Shown piece by piece: positions 10,286 through 20,445 of a DNA stretch of 64,000 nucleotides. The DNA is taken from positions 70,067,501 through 70,131,500 of the forward strand of contig NC_058341.1 in assembly GCF_905475395.1 (NCBI RefSeq). The letters run 5' to 3'. The DNA comes from Chrysoperla carnea (taxonomy: Eukaryota; Arthropoda; Insecta; Neuroptera; Chrysopidae). Position 1 is the first letter of the stretch. Each line of letters starts with the position of its first letter. The translations under genes and the position numbers were made by a program. The notes beneath the pieces are model-generated. The model made no database searches. It worked only from the letters and a program-made list of their open reading frames with translations, and had not been told where the DNA came from.

Positions 10286-11024
10286 TAAATTTAAAAATTT
10301 TATTTAATAAAAAAAAGTATCACATTGTATAGGTGTTCATAAAATCCACGGTCGTATATAAAATCACCTAATACACCAGAGCCGAAGCATTTGAAAATGG
10401 TAAAAAGTGAAAATAAATTATAGTAGGACGAAACCCATTGGAAAAGGAAGAAAATATAACAAAAATGAAAGGAAAAATAATTTACGGGCGATCTGAGGTT
10501 GGGAAGTGGAAGGGGGTGAGTTTTTAGGGTATAAAACAGTTTATCCTGATTTTCGGCAAAACTACAAGTCCTATAGAAAAAAGTTAAATAACAAAGTTGT
10601 AGGTAATGAAAAGATCTACAACTTTTGTTTAAACTCTTTTTCACATAACCTCAAAATTTATGTGAAAAATTCAAATAACCAAATTTTTGGTTTTTCATTT
10701 TTATCAGATATTGCAATAAATTATTATTTTATTAATATTTGTTATTTTATTTAAAAAACTTCACTTTATTTTATTAGTAGGCAAATAAATACAAAAAATT
10801 TTTAAAAATGATAAAATTAATAGAAATAATTCAAGTACTACCTAATTCACGCTTTTTACAAAAAAAATTTTTTTTCACGAAATTTGGTAAAAACTTTCCT
10901 TTTTATGTTTCAAATACTGTAATTTTATTTATTTAAAATATTTATTTTTAAAAAAGTCGGTGAGCTTTTTGTTCGCTGAAATCTTTACTTTCTACTGGTG
11001 GAAAAAAATACATTACTATGGTAA
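10286..11024. other. No feature seen
   Basis: AT-rich; two overlapping frames at 10300-10754 have low-complexity, AT-driven composition and no homology that I recognise. Confidence 0.4.
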
Positions 11025-11219
11025 ATGTTCTCAGAAAATACAAAGAAACGAATTTTGGATGAAGAACCAATGCAGACTAGAAATAATATTGGAGACGAAG
11101 ACGGCGATGGTCTTGAAGATTTAGAAGATCTACTTCTAAATCTCAAACCTCTAGGGAGGTTTGTCGAATCTAACGATGAAGAAATGTCATCAAAGAGACC
11201 AAAACTAATGAATAGGTGA
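11025..11219 (+). CDS. Possible small acidic protein or exon, unknown
   Basis: A 64-residue frame from ATG at 11025. Its composition is unlike the surrounding AT-driven frames: acidic clusters (GDEDGDGLEDLEDLL) followed by a basic, nuclear-signal-like end (SSKRPKLMNR). The frame ends at a TGA overlapping AG-GTGATAAG, so the stop may lie just inside an intron and this could be one exon of a larger gene. I do not recognise a family. Base composition is richer in G than its flanks, which favours coding origin. Confidence is low because no neighbouring exon was found. Confidence 0.35.
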   Translation: MFSENTKKRILDEEPMQTRNNIGDEDGDGLEDLEDLLLNLKPLGRFVESNDEEMSSKRPKLMNR

Positions 11220-11384
11220 TAAGAATTCAAGATAAGGTATTTATAAATAACAAGATATGTATTTATGAATATTATAATGAATAACGTAATCAGTATAAAG
11301 TATCTAAATTGCAGCAGTTACATTTTTTAAATGAAATCCACTTTTTATGGGTAACTGATATACCCATATAATACTACAATTTGC

Positions 11385-11818
11385 GCATAATATGCGCTCT
11401 CACGGGTAAACAATGATGTTTACGAAAAAATGTTTCAAACAAAAGTTGTTTATTTTTTTATAAAAAACATTTTTTACATTTAAACTTTTGTTCTATCTCG
11501 GTTTACAAAATGGGTCCGTGTCCTACGGACTCAAGACTCAATTGATCTACGTTGCTCATTAACGAACTCGACCTTACTTTTTACTTCTTCAGCACGCTAT
11601 AAAAATTTCAGCTTGATATCTCTTTTCATTTTTAAGTAATCGTGATGACATACGGACAGACGACAGACGACAGACAGACAACCGTAAATGGACTAATTAG
11701 GTGATTTTATGAACGCCTATACCAAAATTTTGTTCATAGCATCAATATTTTTAAGCGTTACAAATTTGGCATAAAACTTAGTATACCTTGGTATATTTCA
11801 TATACATGGTATAAAAAC
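11385..11818 (-). mobile_element. DINE-1-like repeat (family E), minus-strand copy
   Basis: Full-length inverted copy, from the tail (TATGCGCTCTCACGGGTAAAC) to the head (CATATACATGGTATAAAA). The GTCC core has decayed here to ACAGACGACAGACAG. Confidence 0.65.
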
Positions 11819-12270
11819 TATTTACAAAATATACATTTTGCATTTTTAAAAACCAATTCAAATTTACTTCTAAAACAGTGTAGCGTATCATGGCGTCTTG
11901 AATGGCACCATTACTTGACATACAATTATTTTTGTTTATGCAAGTTAGAAGTATTTGCAAGTTTACATGTTTTTGTATTTGTAAGCTTACATAGCATTCA
12001 ATATGGCGTGATGTACAGTACCTCCAAAGTACATCTGATTGGTGTTTGCTTTCACGTAACTGGATGTATAATTTTAAATAATTTATTTATTTTTAATAAT
12101 AATAATCCTTATATTTTATAACAATTATTAGGTGATTTGATGAACACCTATGTACCAAAATTTTATTTGTATCATCAATTATTACTTTGATTATTCTAAC
12201 GTTACTTAGCGGCAAATCTTGATTTGAGTTTCTTTGACAGCCCAAAAAAATACATCCTTCCCACTGATAA
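11819..12270. other. No feature seen
   Basis: AT-rich. It includes a short head-like fragment of family E near 12131-12170 (AGGTGATTTGATGAACACC) but no gene. Confidence 0.4.
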
Positions 12271-12334
12271 GGTACTTTCGGTGGTGAAAAATAAATTATG
12301 AAATTTGATAAAAATTAAAATTTATTTAGTAAAA

Positions 12335-13280
12335 TTAATTCCGATTAATGAAGGAGAAATATAAAGATTTTGATGAATATTATACTGACGGATCCGTTGT
12401 AGATAATCGAGCAGGATATGCGGTGACAACCGAAACAGCTGTATTATCCACCCAACGCTTGAACAACCTGTGCTCCATCTTCACCTGTGAAATCTCAGCC
12501 ATTATCTATGCATTAAAAATCATCACAACAAAAAATTACAAAACCAAGAACGTCATCTACTCCGATTCCAACTCCGCACTGAAAGCTATCAGCAATCAGA
12601 ATAGTACCCATTCACTAGTACATATAGCTCAGCAACTCATAGACGAAACAACAAATCAAGGTTCCAGTGTTGTACTAGCATGGATCCCAGCACACCAAGG
12701 AATACAAGGCAACGAATTAGCCGACCAATCAGCTAAGGAAGCCACACGAAGTGAAGATATAACAAATACAACAGTAACACATTGTGAAGCTAAGAAACAC
12801 ATAAAAAATGTAATAATGCAACACTGGAACCAAAAATGGCTACAACTTTTACCGACAAAGCTCCATACAATACGCGATAATATTTTCGAAAAGCTACCAA
12901 CCCTTGACCGCCAAAAACATTGTACAATCATTAGATTACGGATTGGACACACGAACATGAGCCATATCCATCTCATAACCAAAAGTTACCCAAACCGATG
13001 CCAACACTGCAACGCAATAATATCGGTGAATCACGTTCTTTCACAATGTCAGGGATACCAGCATCAAAGAAACAAAAATGGATTACCCTCGGAAGCAAAG
13101 GATATCCTCAATGATCCCAAATATTTCCCGAGTCTCTTCAAGTTTATTAAGGACAATGACTTAATTATATGAACACATTTTGTATTAATAATAACACATG
13201 TAAATAATGTATAAGTCTATGCGGTCGCTAATGACCTAGACGTTAAAAGCGACCTTAAATAAAAAAAAAAATAAATAAAA
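12335..13280 (+). mobile_element. 5'-truncated LINE with RNase H domain and poly(A) tail
   Basis: The 3' end of a non-LTR retrotransposon: RNase H coding region, short 3' UTR and an A-rich tail (13258-13280). It is flanked by TAAAATTTATTTAG (12316-12329) and TAAAATTTATGTAG (13281-13294), a 14-bp target-site duplication with one mismatch. RNase H plus a C-terminal CCHC places it near the Jockey/R1/I groups. Confidence 0.8.
12348..13172 (+). pseudogene. RNase H domain of a truncated LINE ORF2
   Basis: A 274-residue open frame without internal stops. The ribonuclease H catalytic residues are all present: D14 in YYTDGS, E48 in FTCEIS, D73 in YSDSNSAL and D126 in GNELAD, with H116 in WIPAHQG. A CCHC cluster (C218, C221, H229, C234) near the end matches the C-terminal zinc knuckle of these ORF2 proteins. 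Reverse transcriptase and endonuclease are missing through 5' truncation; an in-frame stop lies just upstream at 12336. The ATG is therefore an internal methionine, not a true start. The lack of stops suggests a young insertion. Confidence 0.85.
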
Positions 13281-13475
13281 TAAAATTTATGTAGAAATAT
13301 TAATATATTAAATATTCTGATGTCAATTCTTAAAACATGAAAATTTAATTTAATTTTATATATATATTTTATATATAAGAAAGCGTGTTAATTTTGCTAG
13401 AATATAATTTTTGTGTGGCTTTTTATTAGGAAAATCAACATTTTGAAGTACTTTTTCAAACATAGTAGAATACCC

Positions 13476-13890
13476 ACCCTATTATTAGTAGTCCATAACA
13501 ACCTTGATATATTTAGGTAGTCCACTCGTTGCAAGTTGATAGTGAAACAAAAAGGTATGTCGTATCACCATAGACAACATATTAAATAAATGACATATCT
13601 ATGAATAAAGAAGCCGGCTTGAGTTCGAATGCTGTTTGTAAGAAAGAATTGCCATTTTTGTACTAATCAACCTATTCAGCAAAAAATAAAAAGTCTTGTG
13701 AATTTTGTACAATTTAGTGAATAAGTATTAAATATAGTTTTGTTTGGCTTTACGTTACGAGTAAGTATTATACTTTTTTTTTTGTAAGAGAAAATAATTG
13801 ATTATATTGACATTAATGTATTGTATATTTTATTTTGCCGCGTTTTCCTCTAGAATTTTGATTGTATAAGTCTCAAATTAATTAATAATA
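13476..13890. other. 5' flank and leader of the chromobox gene
   Basis: Holds the likely promoter and 5' UTR of the HP1 gene. I see no convincing TATA box; GTTACGAGTAAGTATT near 13755 could be a splice donor of a leader intron. Confidence 0.35.
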
Positions 13891-14439
13891 ATGAGTAAAA
13901 AATCAGAAACTGCGGTTGAAAGCGAAGCAGAAGAACAATTCTCTGTGGAAAAAATAGTTGACAGGAGGGTAAAAAACGGTAAAGTCGAGTACTATTTAAA
14001 ATGGAAAGGATATGGCGATGCAGACAATACATGGGAGCCCGAAGAAAACTTAGATTGTCCTGATCTTATTAAAGAATTTGAAGAAAATCGTAAAGCAAAG
14101 GAAGCCGAAAAGAAAAAAGAAGAATTACAACAAGCTAAAAAACGAAAATCAACGTCAACGCCAACGCCAGATCAAAAACCAGCAAAAAAAAAGTTGCCAG
14201 ATGATAAAAAATTACAAGGTTTCGATAGAAATTTAGAACCAGAACGTATTATCGGTGCAACAGATAGTTCAGGTGAATTAATGTTTTTGATGAAATGGCA
14301 AGGAACAGACGAGGCTGATTTAGTGCCTGCTAGACAAGCGAATATCAAATGTCCACAAATTGTAATAAGATTTTATGAAGAAAGGCTTACATGGCATACA
14401 CCGTCATTAGATGATGAAAAGGCTGATGCAGAACAATGA
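13891..14439 (+). CDS. HP1-family chromobox protein
   Basis: A complete 182-residue protein in one exon. The N-terminal chromodomain (about residues 17-68) keeps the methyl-lysine cage F17, W38 and Y41 within [10 protein letters not shown], followed by [16 protein letters not shown] lysine- and glutamate-rich hinge (about 69-108) has [11 protein letters not shown]-type basic runs and phosphorylatable S/T-P sites. The C-terminal chromoshadow domain (about 110-170) has [16 protein letters not shown] and ends [10 protein letters not shown], where W168 is the residue used for dimer-dependent partner binding. HP1 proteins read H3K9 methylation and organise heterochromatin. The length (182 against about 180-210) is normal. 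I cannot say whether it is the a, b or c paralogue. Lack of introns could mean an old retrocopy, but the frame is intact. The start is preceded by AATAATA, a fair insect start context. Confidence 0.93.
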   Translation: MSKKSETAVESEAEEQFSVEKIVDRRVKNGKVEYYLKWKGYGDADNTWEPEENLDCPDLIKEFEENRKAKEAEKKKEELQQAKKRKSTSTPTPDQKPAKKKLPDDKKLQGFDRNLEPERIIGATDSSGELMFLMKWQGTDEADLVPARQANIKCPQIVIRFYEERLTWHTPSLDDEKADAEQ

Positions 14440-14702
14440 ACAATAAACAAACATTCGATTCGAAACAATTCCCCTACTAACTATTTTAATGTCCTTTTCT
14501 AAGTTAAACAAGTTCACTCAATTTATTTTTTGTACAATATCATTTATCGATCAACCTGTGTAGCATTATTTTCTTTGATTTAAGTTAATTAGATAAGATT
14601 ATGTTTTTTTTTTTTTAAATTTAAATAAATTATATTATTATTTGAATTTTCTAGCTATTCATTTTCAATTCAAAACGTTTAGTCGAAGAAATAAAGCAAT
14701 GT
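14440..14702 (+). terminator. 3' UTR and poly(A) signals of the chromobox gene
   Basis: Two AATAAA hexamers lie downstream of the stop, at 14624-14629 and 14690-14695. The first is the more likely end of the 3' UTR; the second abuts the next mobile element. Confidence 0.5.
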
Positions 14703-17155
14703 CGAGCAGTAAGACGGATCAGGATGCGATTTTTTGCATTCGATTCGTGAAGGCGTCTACAAATTTTGTAAACAAAAGTGATCAGGGAGAAATGACAATT
14801 TAGAATAACTGGAAATACTCGAGTAAACGAGGAGGAAAAAGACTAAATCTCTAAATTTTGATCTATAGCACTCCGATTTCGACGAAAATCTGGGATCAAG
14901 CAAAGTTCACTCTCTAGATTAAAGTAATATGGTGCCGATTGGTGCTTGTGTCCAGAAGGTGGTAATATATGTTGAAAATGACAACGAAAATCGAAAGAGG
15001 GATGAATTCTAAGCAAAAAGTGTCATTTAAGCATATTTCGAAAGGTCAATACTTTCCGAATTATTGGCGAATCGTATTTCTGAATATTATTATATACAGG
15101 TTAAGGCTACATATGGAAAACTTTTTTATTATCAGGTTTACGAAAAAAATATATTTTTTATAAAAAACTGCATTAAAAAATATTAACATTAAGCTATTCA
15201 CTTTTGACATCGAATAAACAGGGTGTTCAAAAATTGAGAAAGTTCGATAGGAATGTTAATGATTGTTTATTAATGTAGACCATTTAGAACAGATAATAAG
15301 GGAAATGGTTCAAGAAATCACTCCCGAAATGTTTAGGAGTGTATTTAACAATTTTTTTTTTTAAATATTTACATGTATGGGACGTGAAAGTGTATACGTT
15401 GTGGCAAAAATGAACTGAAGATAATTGTTTTTACTTACGTCTACAATAATAATAGGGCATTATCGTTAGTCAAAAATAAATCATGAAATTTGAAAAAAGT
15501 TAAAAGTTATGTAAAATCATACTTAAATATTCTGATTTCGAATCATAAAAGCACATTTTTCTTTTAAAATATTAAAATTAAAAATCGTAATTTTTAAACT
15601 GTATATCACGTGACCTAAAACGCGGGTAGAGACCATCAGTTAGTTCAGTGTAGACAGTTGGGTATAATATATACATAGATAATAAGTATTTATATTATAA
15701 TCAGATGTCTATGAATATATCTGTCAAACTTATTTGTGTTATTTCGTATAGTGATACCCATATTCATCAAATTGGATGCCCGCGTTTTTGACAATTTAAA
15801 AAAGGTTTAAAATTTAAGTTTTTGGCAAGAAAGCGTGTGTATTTTTCCGAAACAAATTTTTTGTGGTTTTTTATTAGCAAAATCAACATTTTGAAGTAGT
15901 TGATCAAAAATAGTGGAAATACCCTATTGTAACGTAATGTATGGAAAATAAATTTTTCTGTATTAATTATTTTTGTTATAAATATTTCAAATTAGCAAAT
16001 AAACATTTTAATTACGATGACTGGTTATTTGGATAGCAAATAACGTGTTTTATAAATAGGATTTGTAAAATTTAATTTAAAATTAAAGTGGCCAAAACAC
16101 CCCCTTCGTTAATAATTCTTTCCTAAACAGATATCTTCAGTTCGTTTTTGTCTCAACGTATCCACCTTCGTGTTCCACACATGTAATTGTTTTTCCACAA
16201 AATTGTTTAAATACACTCCTACATATTTCGGGAGTGATTTCTTGAACCGTTTTCCTTGTTATCTGTTCTAAATAGTCTACATTTAAAACGACAATTAACA
16301 TTCCTATCGAGCTTTCTTAATTTGTGGACACCTTGTATATTCGATGTCAAAAGTGAATAGCATAACGTTAATATTTTTGAAAGCAGAGCTTTTTATAAAG
16401 AATACATTTTTTTCGTTACCCTTATAATTAAAAAGTTTTCCATATGTTGCCAACTTAGCTAGACACGCTGTATATATATTTTTGAAAAAACTATTCTGTA
16501 CACTTTTTAAAGTACTATACAAAACCTAGACAATGATTCAAGTAATTTGCATAAAAATTAACAATGAAAAGAAAGTTGCTCGTACCTTTTTTTTTATGTT
16601 TTGTCCAGCACTAAAACTGTTGAATTTACCACGGAAACTAAAATTAATACTTGCCGCTTTCCAATTTATTTTATTTAGGTACTGACACAACATGTTGAAA
16701 AAGCAGTTTTGGACATATATTTTTTAAAATATTGTAAGTTAAATGTCTTTATCGTTAAATAACTCGAAAAAAATAAAGTTACAAAAATACGTTTTTAAGA
16801 TAAAATATTTTTGCGGAAAAAAATTTAAATTTTTTCACCCTAACTTTTTTTGTAGCTATTATATTTAGACGCCTAGGGCGGCCCGCGTACAACCGCGTCT
16901 TTTGAAGTAACGAGTTTTGATGAAATATGTTACATACTCTCGTAAAACTCCAAGACGCGAGGTATATACTGCTAACCCTGGACACCAGGTACCTCGGGGC
17001 CTATTCGTAGTGACATTCGAGTTCTGCGATCCCCAAAATAACAAAATTAGATTAATTTCCAGATTTTCATTTCTGCCTCATCACTTTTGTTCACAAAATT
17101 CTAGCCCTCACTAATCGAATGCAAAAAAGCGCATCCTGATCCGTCTTAATGCTCA
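14703..17155. mobile_element. Large foldback element (family C), ~2.45 kb, with nested insertion
   Basis: The outer ends GAGCAGTAAGACGGATCAGG and its complement (ending about 17154) pair for about 100 bases. A second, longer pair joins 15080-15425 with 16100-16480; landmarks are TATTCACTTTTGACATCGAA and AAGAAATCACTCCCGAAAT in opposite orientation. The loop holds repeat family B copy 3 (15455-15936). Between the arm pairs are the family-C words TTCTAAGCAAAAAGTGTCAT and TTTCGAAAGGTCAATACTTT. The right side has a different inner segment (16500-17040). No intact coding region. Confidence 0.7.
15455..15936 (+). mobile_element. Repeat family B, copy 3, nested in the family C foldback
   Basis: Near full length, with CTGTATATCACGTGACC, CAGTTAGTTCAGTGTAGAC and TTAGCAAAATCAACATTTTG. 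Lying in the loop of an inverted repeat, it dates later than the surrounding foldback. Confidence 0.65.
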
Positions 17156-18480
17156 CAAAATCGACAGTTTATCCGTTTTTAGTGTTTTATTTCTTTGTCT
17201 AGTATTGGTTCAAGAACATTCGATTTTTATTTCAAGAAAAGATGCCTTTTTTTGGAGAACTTTATTTTAATGAACGATTTCAAAAACCTGGTTCAAAATC
17301 CTTTCAATGGAATTTTATTTTTTAGGTATCAATTAATTTTTAATTATTCAAAATACTCCAGTAAACGAGGAAAAAAAGACGAAATCTCTAAATTTTGACC
17401 TTTGATGAAAATTTGGAATCAAGCTTAATAGTAGAGCCCGTCTAGGGAATGGAAATATATATTTAAAAGGGCAGCGGAAATCGATAGAGTAATAAAATCT
17501 GAGCAAAAAGTGTCATTTTAGTATATTTCGAAAAGTAATACTTCCCGAGTTATTTGCTGTTGAAATTCGAAGTATTTAACGTCAAATAACTGAAAAATTT
17601 GACGGTTTTGGAACAAAGTATATAGTGGAGAGCCGTTAGATTTTTACCTCGGAATACAAGGATAGTTAATGAATCTGTTCGACTGCATTGTTTAAAGCTT
17701 ACTTAAAAAAGTTAAAAACAAAAATTTGTGCGATCTTGCCCAGGGGGTGGGGAATATCCCTTCTTCGGGATGGAAAAGTTTATGTTAAAAATGATAACGG
17801 GAATCGATAGAAGGATGAATTCTAAGCAAAAAAAAATCATTTAAGTATATTTCGAAAAGTCAATACTTTTCAAGTTGTTGGCGATTGAAATTCGGAGTAT
17901 TTAACGTCAAATAACTGATAAATTTGAAGTTTTTTGAAGAAAGTATATGGTACACTTTTTAAAGTACTATGAAAAACCATTAAAATGAGAAAAGTTTCAA
18001 GTCATTTGAATGAAAATTGGTGGAGTTATCATGAAATTAATGTTTTTTGTACCTTTCTTTTTATGTTATATTCAGCACAAAAACTGATGAATTTACCACG
18101 GAAACTAAAATTAATGCTTGCCGCTTTTCAAGTTACTTAATTAATGTACTGGCAACATGCTCAAAAAGTTCTAGCAGTTACAGATATATATTTTTTGAAA
18201 TATTGCAATTTAAATGCAGAAAAATTTTTCAAAATTTCGAAAAAAATGTATTTTTTGTTAGATAACTCGATAATTGATAAAGTTACAGAAAAGAGTTGAG
18301 TATTTTAAATATTTTACTGAAAAAAGCTAAAATTTCAGTTAGTTGACGTTAAATATTCCGAATACCAATCGCCAACAACTTAGAAAGTATTGACTTTTCG
18401 AAATATACTTGAAAGACTTTTTTTGCTTAGAATTCATCCTTCTATCGATTCCCGTTGTCGTTTTTAACATAAAATTTTCT
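17156..18480. mobile_element. Second family C foldback, joined to the first
   Basis: Arms around 17790-17960 and 18310-18470 are inverted copies (GGATGAATTCTAAGC against GCTTAGAATTCATCC; GACGTTAAATATTCCGA against its complement). The part 17156-17780 carries another, more diverged set of the same words. The loop (17950-18300) matches 16505-16800 of the first element (ACCACGGAAACTAAAATTAA). Short frames here are fortuitous. Confidence 0.6.
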
Positions 18481-18689
18481 TTTTTACCTTACGGGTCTCT
18501 GTTAAGCCATTTTTATTGACTGATATAATATGAAAGAAAATGCTTCACAGTTCACACTTCATATATACTCAAATGCTATTGTAAAAATAATAAATTCACG
18601 ACCTAAAAGTGCCTAAAAGCTAGCGTGAAATTATTCATAAATGTAATAATAATATTATTGAAGTTTAAGAGTTTTTTGCTGTTTAAAAA

Positions 18690-19070
18690 CAGTCGCCTGT
18701 TTACGAAAAAATGTTTTAAACAAAAATTGTATATTTTTTTATAACGAACATTGAGTGTGCTTAGGCCGAATTTAAATGTAAAACTTTTGTTTTATCTCTA
18801 ACGGCTTACAACATGGATCCTACGGACCCAGTTGACCAATGTTGCTCATTTACTCGAAATCAAAATCACTTTTTTCGGCCTAAGCACACTCAATTTTCAG
18901 CTTGATACCTCTTTTCGTTTTTGAGTTACCGTGCCGACAGGTAGACGGGCGAACCGGACAGTCGGAAATGAATTAATTAGGTGATTTTATGAACTCAATA
19001 AAAAGGTATGAACTCAAAGGCATACTAAATTTAATATATCACATATACAGGATACAAAAACTTATCCCGT
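18690..19070 (-). mobile_element. DINE-1-like repeat (family E), minus-strand copy with templated insertion
   Basis: Runs from the tail (CTGTTTACGAAAAAATG) to the head (ATATCACATATACAGGATAC). Other copies read AACATTTTT directly before the poly-pyrimidine block. This copy instead has an extra ~20 bases (18750-18770) that are the exact complement of 18874-18894 in the same element. Confidence 0.6.
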
Positions 19071-20170
19071 GACTAACACGTAGATCAATTTTTCGCTTAT
19101 CCTAATCTAGTCGGGTTTTTCTTTAAAATTTTGGCACTCATCTTGAGCGCAGAAAATTGCTCGTTTAACTTGAAAAGATATGATATAGGCCTAACTTCAT
19201 AAAACATTCGATTATTAGACGGTTGGATTTTGGATATTTCTTTTCTTATTTAAATTAGGTTGGGATAATTTACGTTTGGCACCTTAAAACCGTCGCGTTT
19301 AGTGCGCATTGTCGAAAATTGCTATTTTTAAAATCATTTTAGGAAATTTTTGTTAGCTCAACTTTGGTTTGAAAAGTTAATTCGATGCATAATTTCGGCC
19401 GCCATTTATTTGGTTTTCGAAAATTTTTGAAGATATTTTCTAGAATTTTTTTACAAGACCACTAGTTGAATCTACCTGCAAATTTTCAACTTTCTATCTT
19501 TTATCGTTTTGGAGAAAATGGACGCCAAAGTTTTGTCCTAATTTTCACCCTCACGGATAAACAGTGGCGTTTACGAAAAAATGTTTCAAACAAAAGTTGT
19601 TTATTTTTTGTTTATAAGGAATAACTTTTATATTTAATCTTTTGTTCTATCTCTAACGGTTTACAAGATGGATCCTTTTTCATGATTGCATGAAAAAAGC
19701 GTTTTAAAATTGAAAAATCTCGATCAATTTTGGAGCTGGAAAGTCGAAAAAAACTTTTGATTGAACTTTTTTTTTATTTGATGCATGGTTTTTTGTAATT
19801 TGTAAAAAAACGGGACACCTTCAAATTTCGCATTTATTTGGCTCCCAAAAGTTATTCACACCCCTGTAGTAATTGCGCGAACTCAGATTACACGCATTTA
19901 GGACCAATTGAACGTATTAAAACCATTTCCCGCTGCTGGAAATTAATTTTTCAAAACGTTTTTTATTGATTCTATTCGATTAGTTTATATTTAGAAATGA
20001 ATACTAGAATTTTATTAAAATATAATTGCAGTCAAAATTTATTAATTAATAAATGATTATATATTAATATATTGATATATTATATTATACCTATAATTAA
20101 AAAATTTAAAGAATTAAAAATAATTAATAATAATAACTTCTATTTTTTTTATACAAAATCAAAAATAAAA
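19071..20170. other. Mostly featureless; decayed foldback fragment at 19540-19860
   Basis: Segment 19540-19860 matches parts of family F (31970-32691), including CTATCTCTAACGGTTTAC and the phrase ATGCATGGTTTTTTGTAA. The rest is AT-rich with no gene or clear inverted repeat. Confidence 0.45.
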
Positions 20171-20207
20171 TAATTTATTTAAAATAAAATCAAATAGATA
20201 CTAAATA

Positions 20208-20445
20208 CTAATGAAATGCATATAATAGTATTAAAATTGTACAACAACTAATAACTAAACCTATAATAATGGAATCACGTCTCTTTCTAATATTAATTCG
20301 TTGTAATAGACCACTAATTAATGGGAATCTATTTGATATATCATTAAAACGTGTTTGTAAACGTTTAAATGTATGCCGTTGTCCAACTAAATGATCACGT
20401 GTTTCAACTGCTATACGAATTTGTTCATTTACCAAACGATCAGAT
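20208..20445 (-). CDS. GOSR1: GOSR1 exon 4: SNARE motif and membrane anchor
   Basis: Acceptor TTTGTTTCAG precedes codon 153. The exon encodes the C-terminal half of the SNARE motif and the tail anchor to the stop. Its first base completes a codon split 2+1 with exon 3. Confidence 0.92.

Larger units (their letters stand above)
12271..13475 (+). mobile_element. Repeat family B, copy 2, split by a LINE insertion
   Basis: The left part (12271-12334) starts GGTACTTTCGGTGGTG like copy 1. The right part (13281-13475) ends AAAATCAACATTTTGAAG. The LINE fragment lies between them. The copy also lacks the CACGTGACC middle segment present in copies 1 and 3. Confidence 0.6.

Noticed and set aside
12656-12982. 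108-residue minus-strand frame opposite the RNase H region
   Set aside because: Shadow frame of the LINE coding strand.
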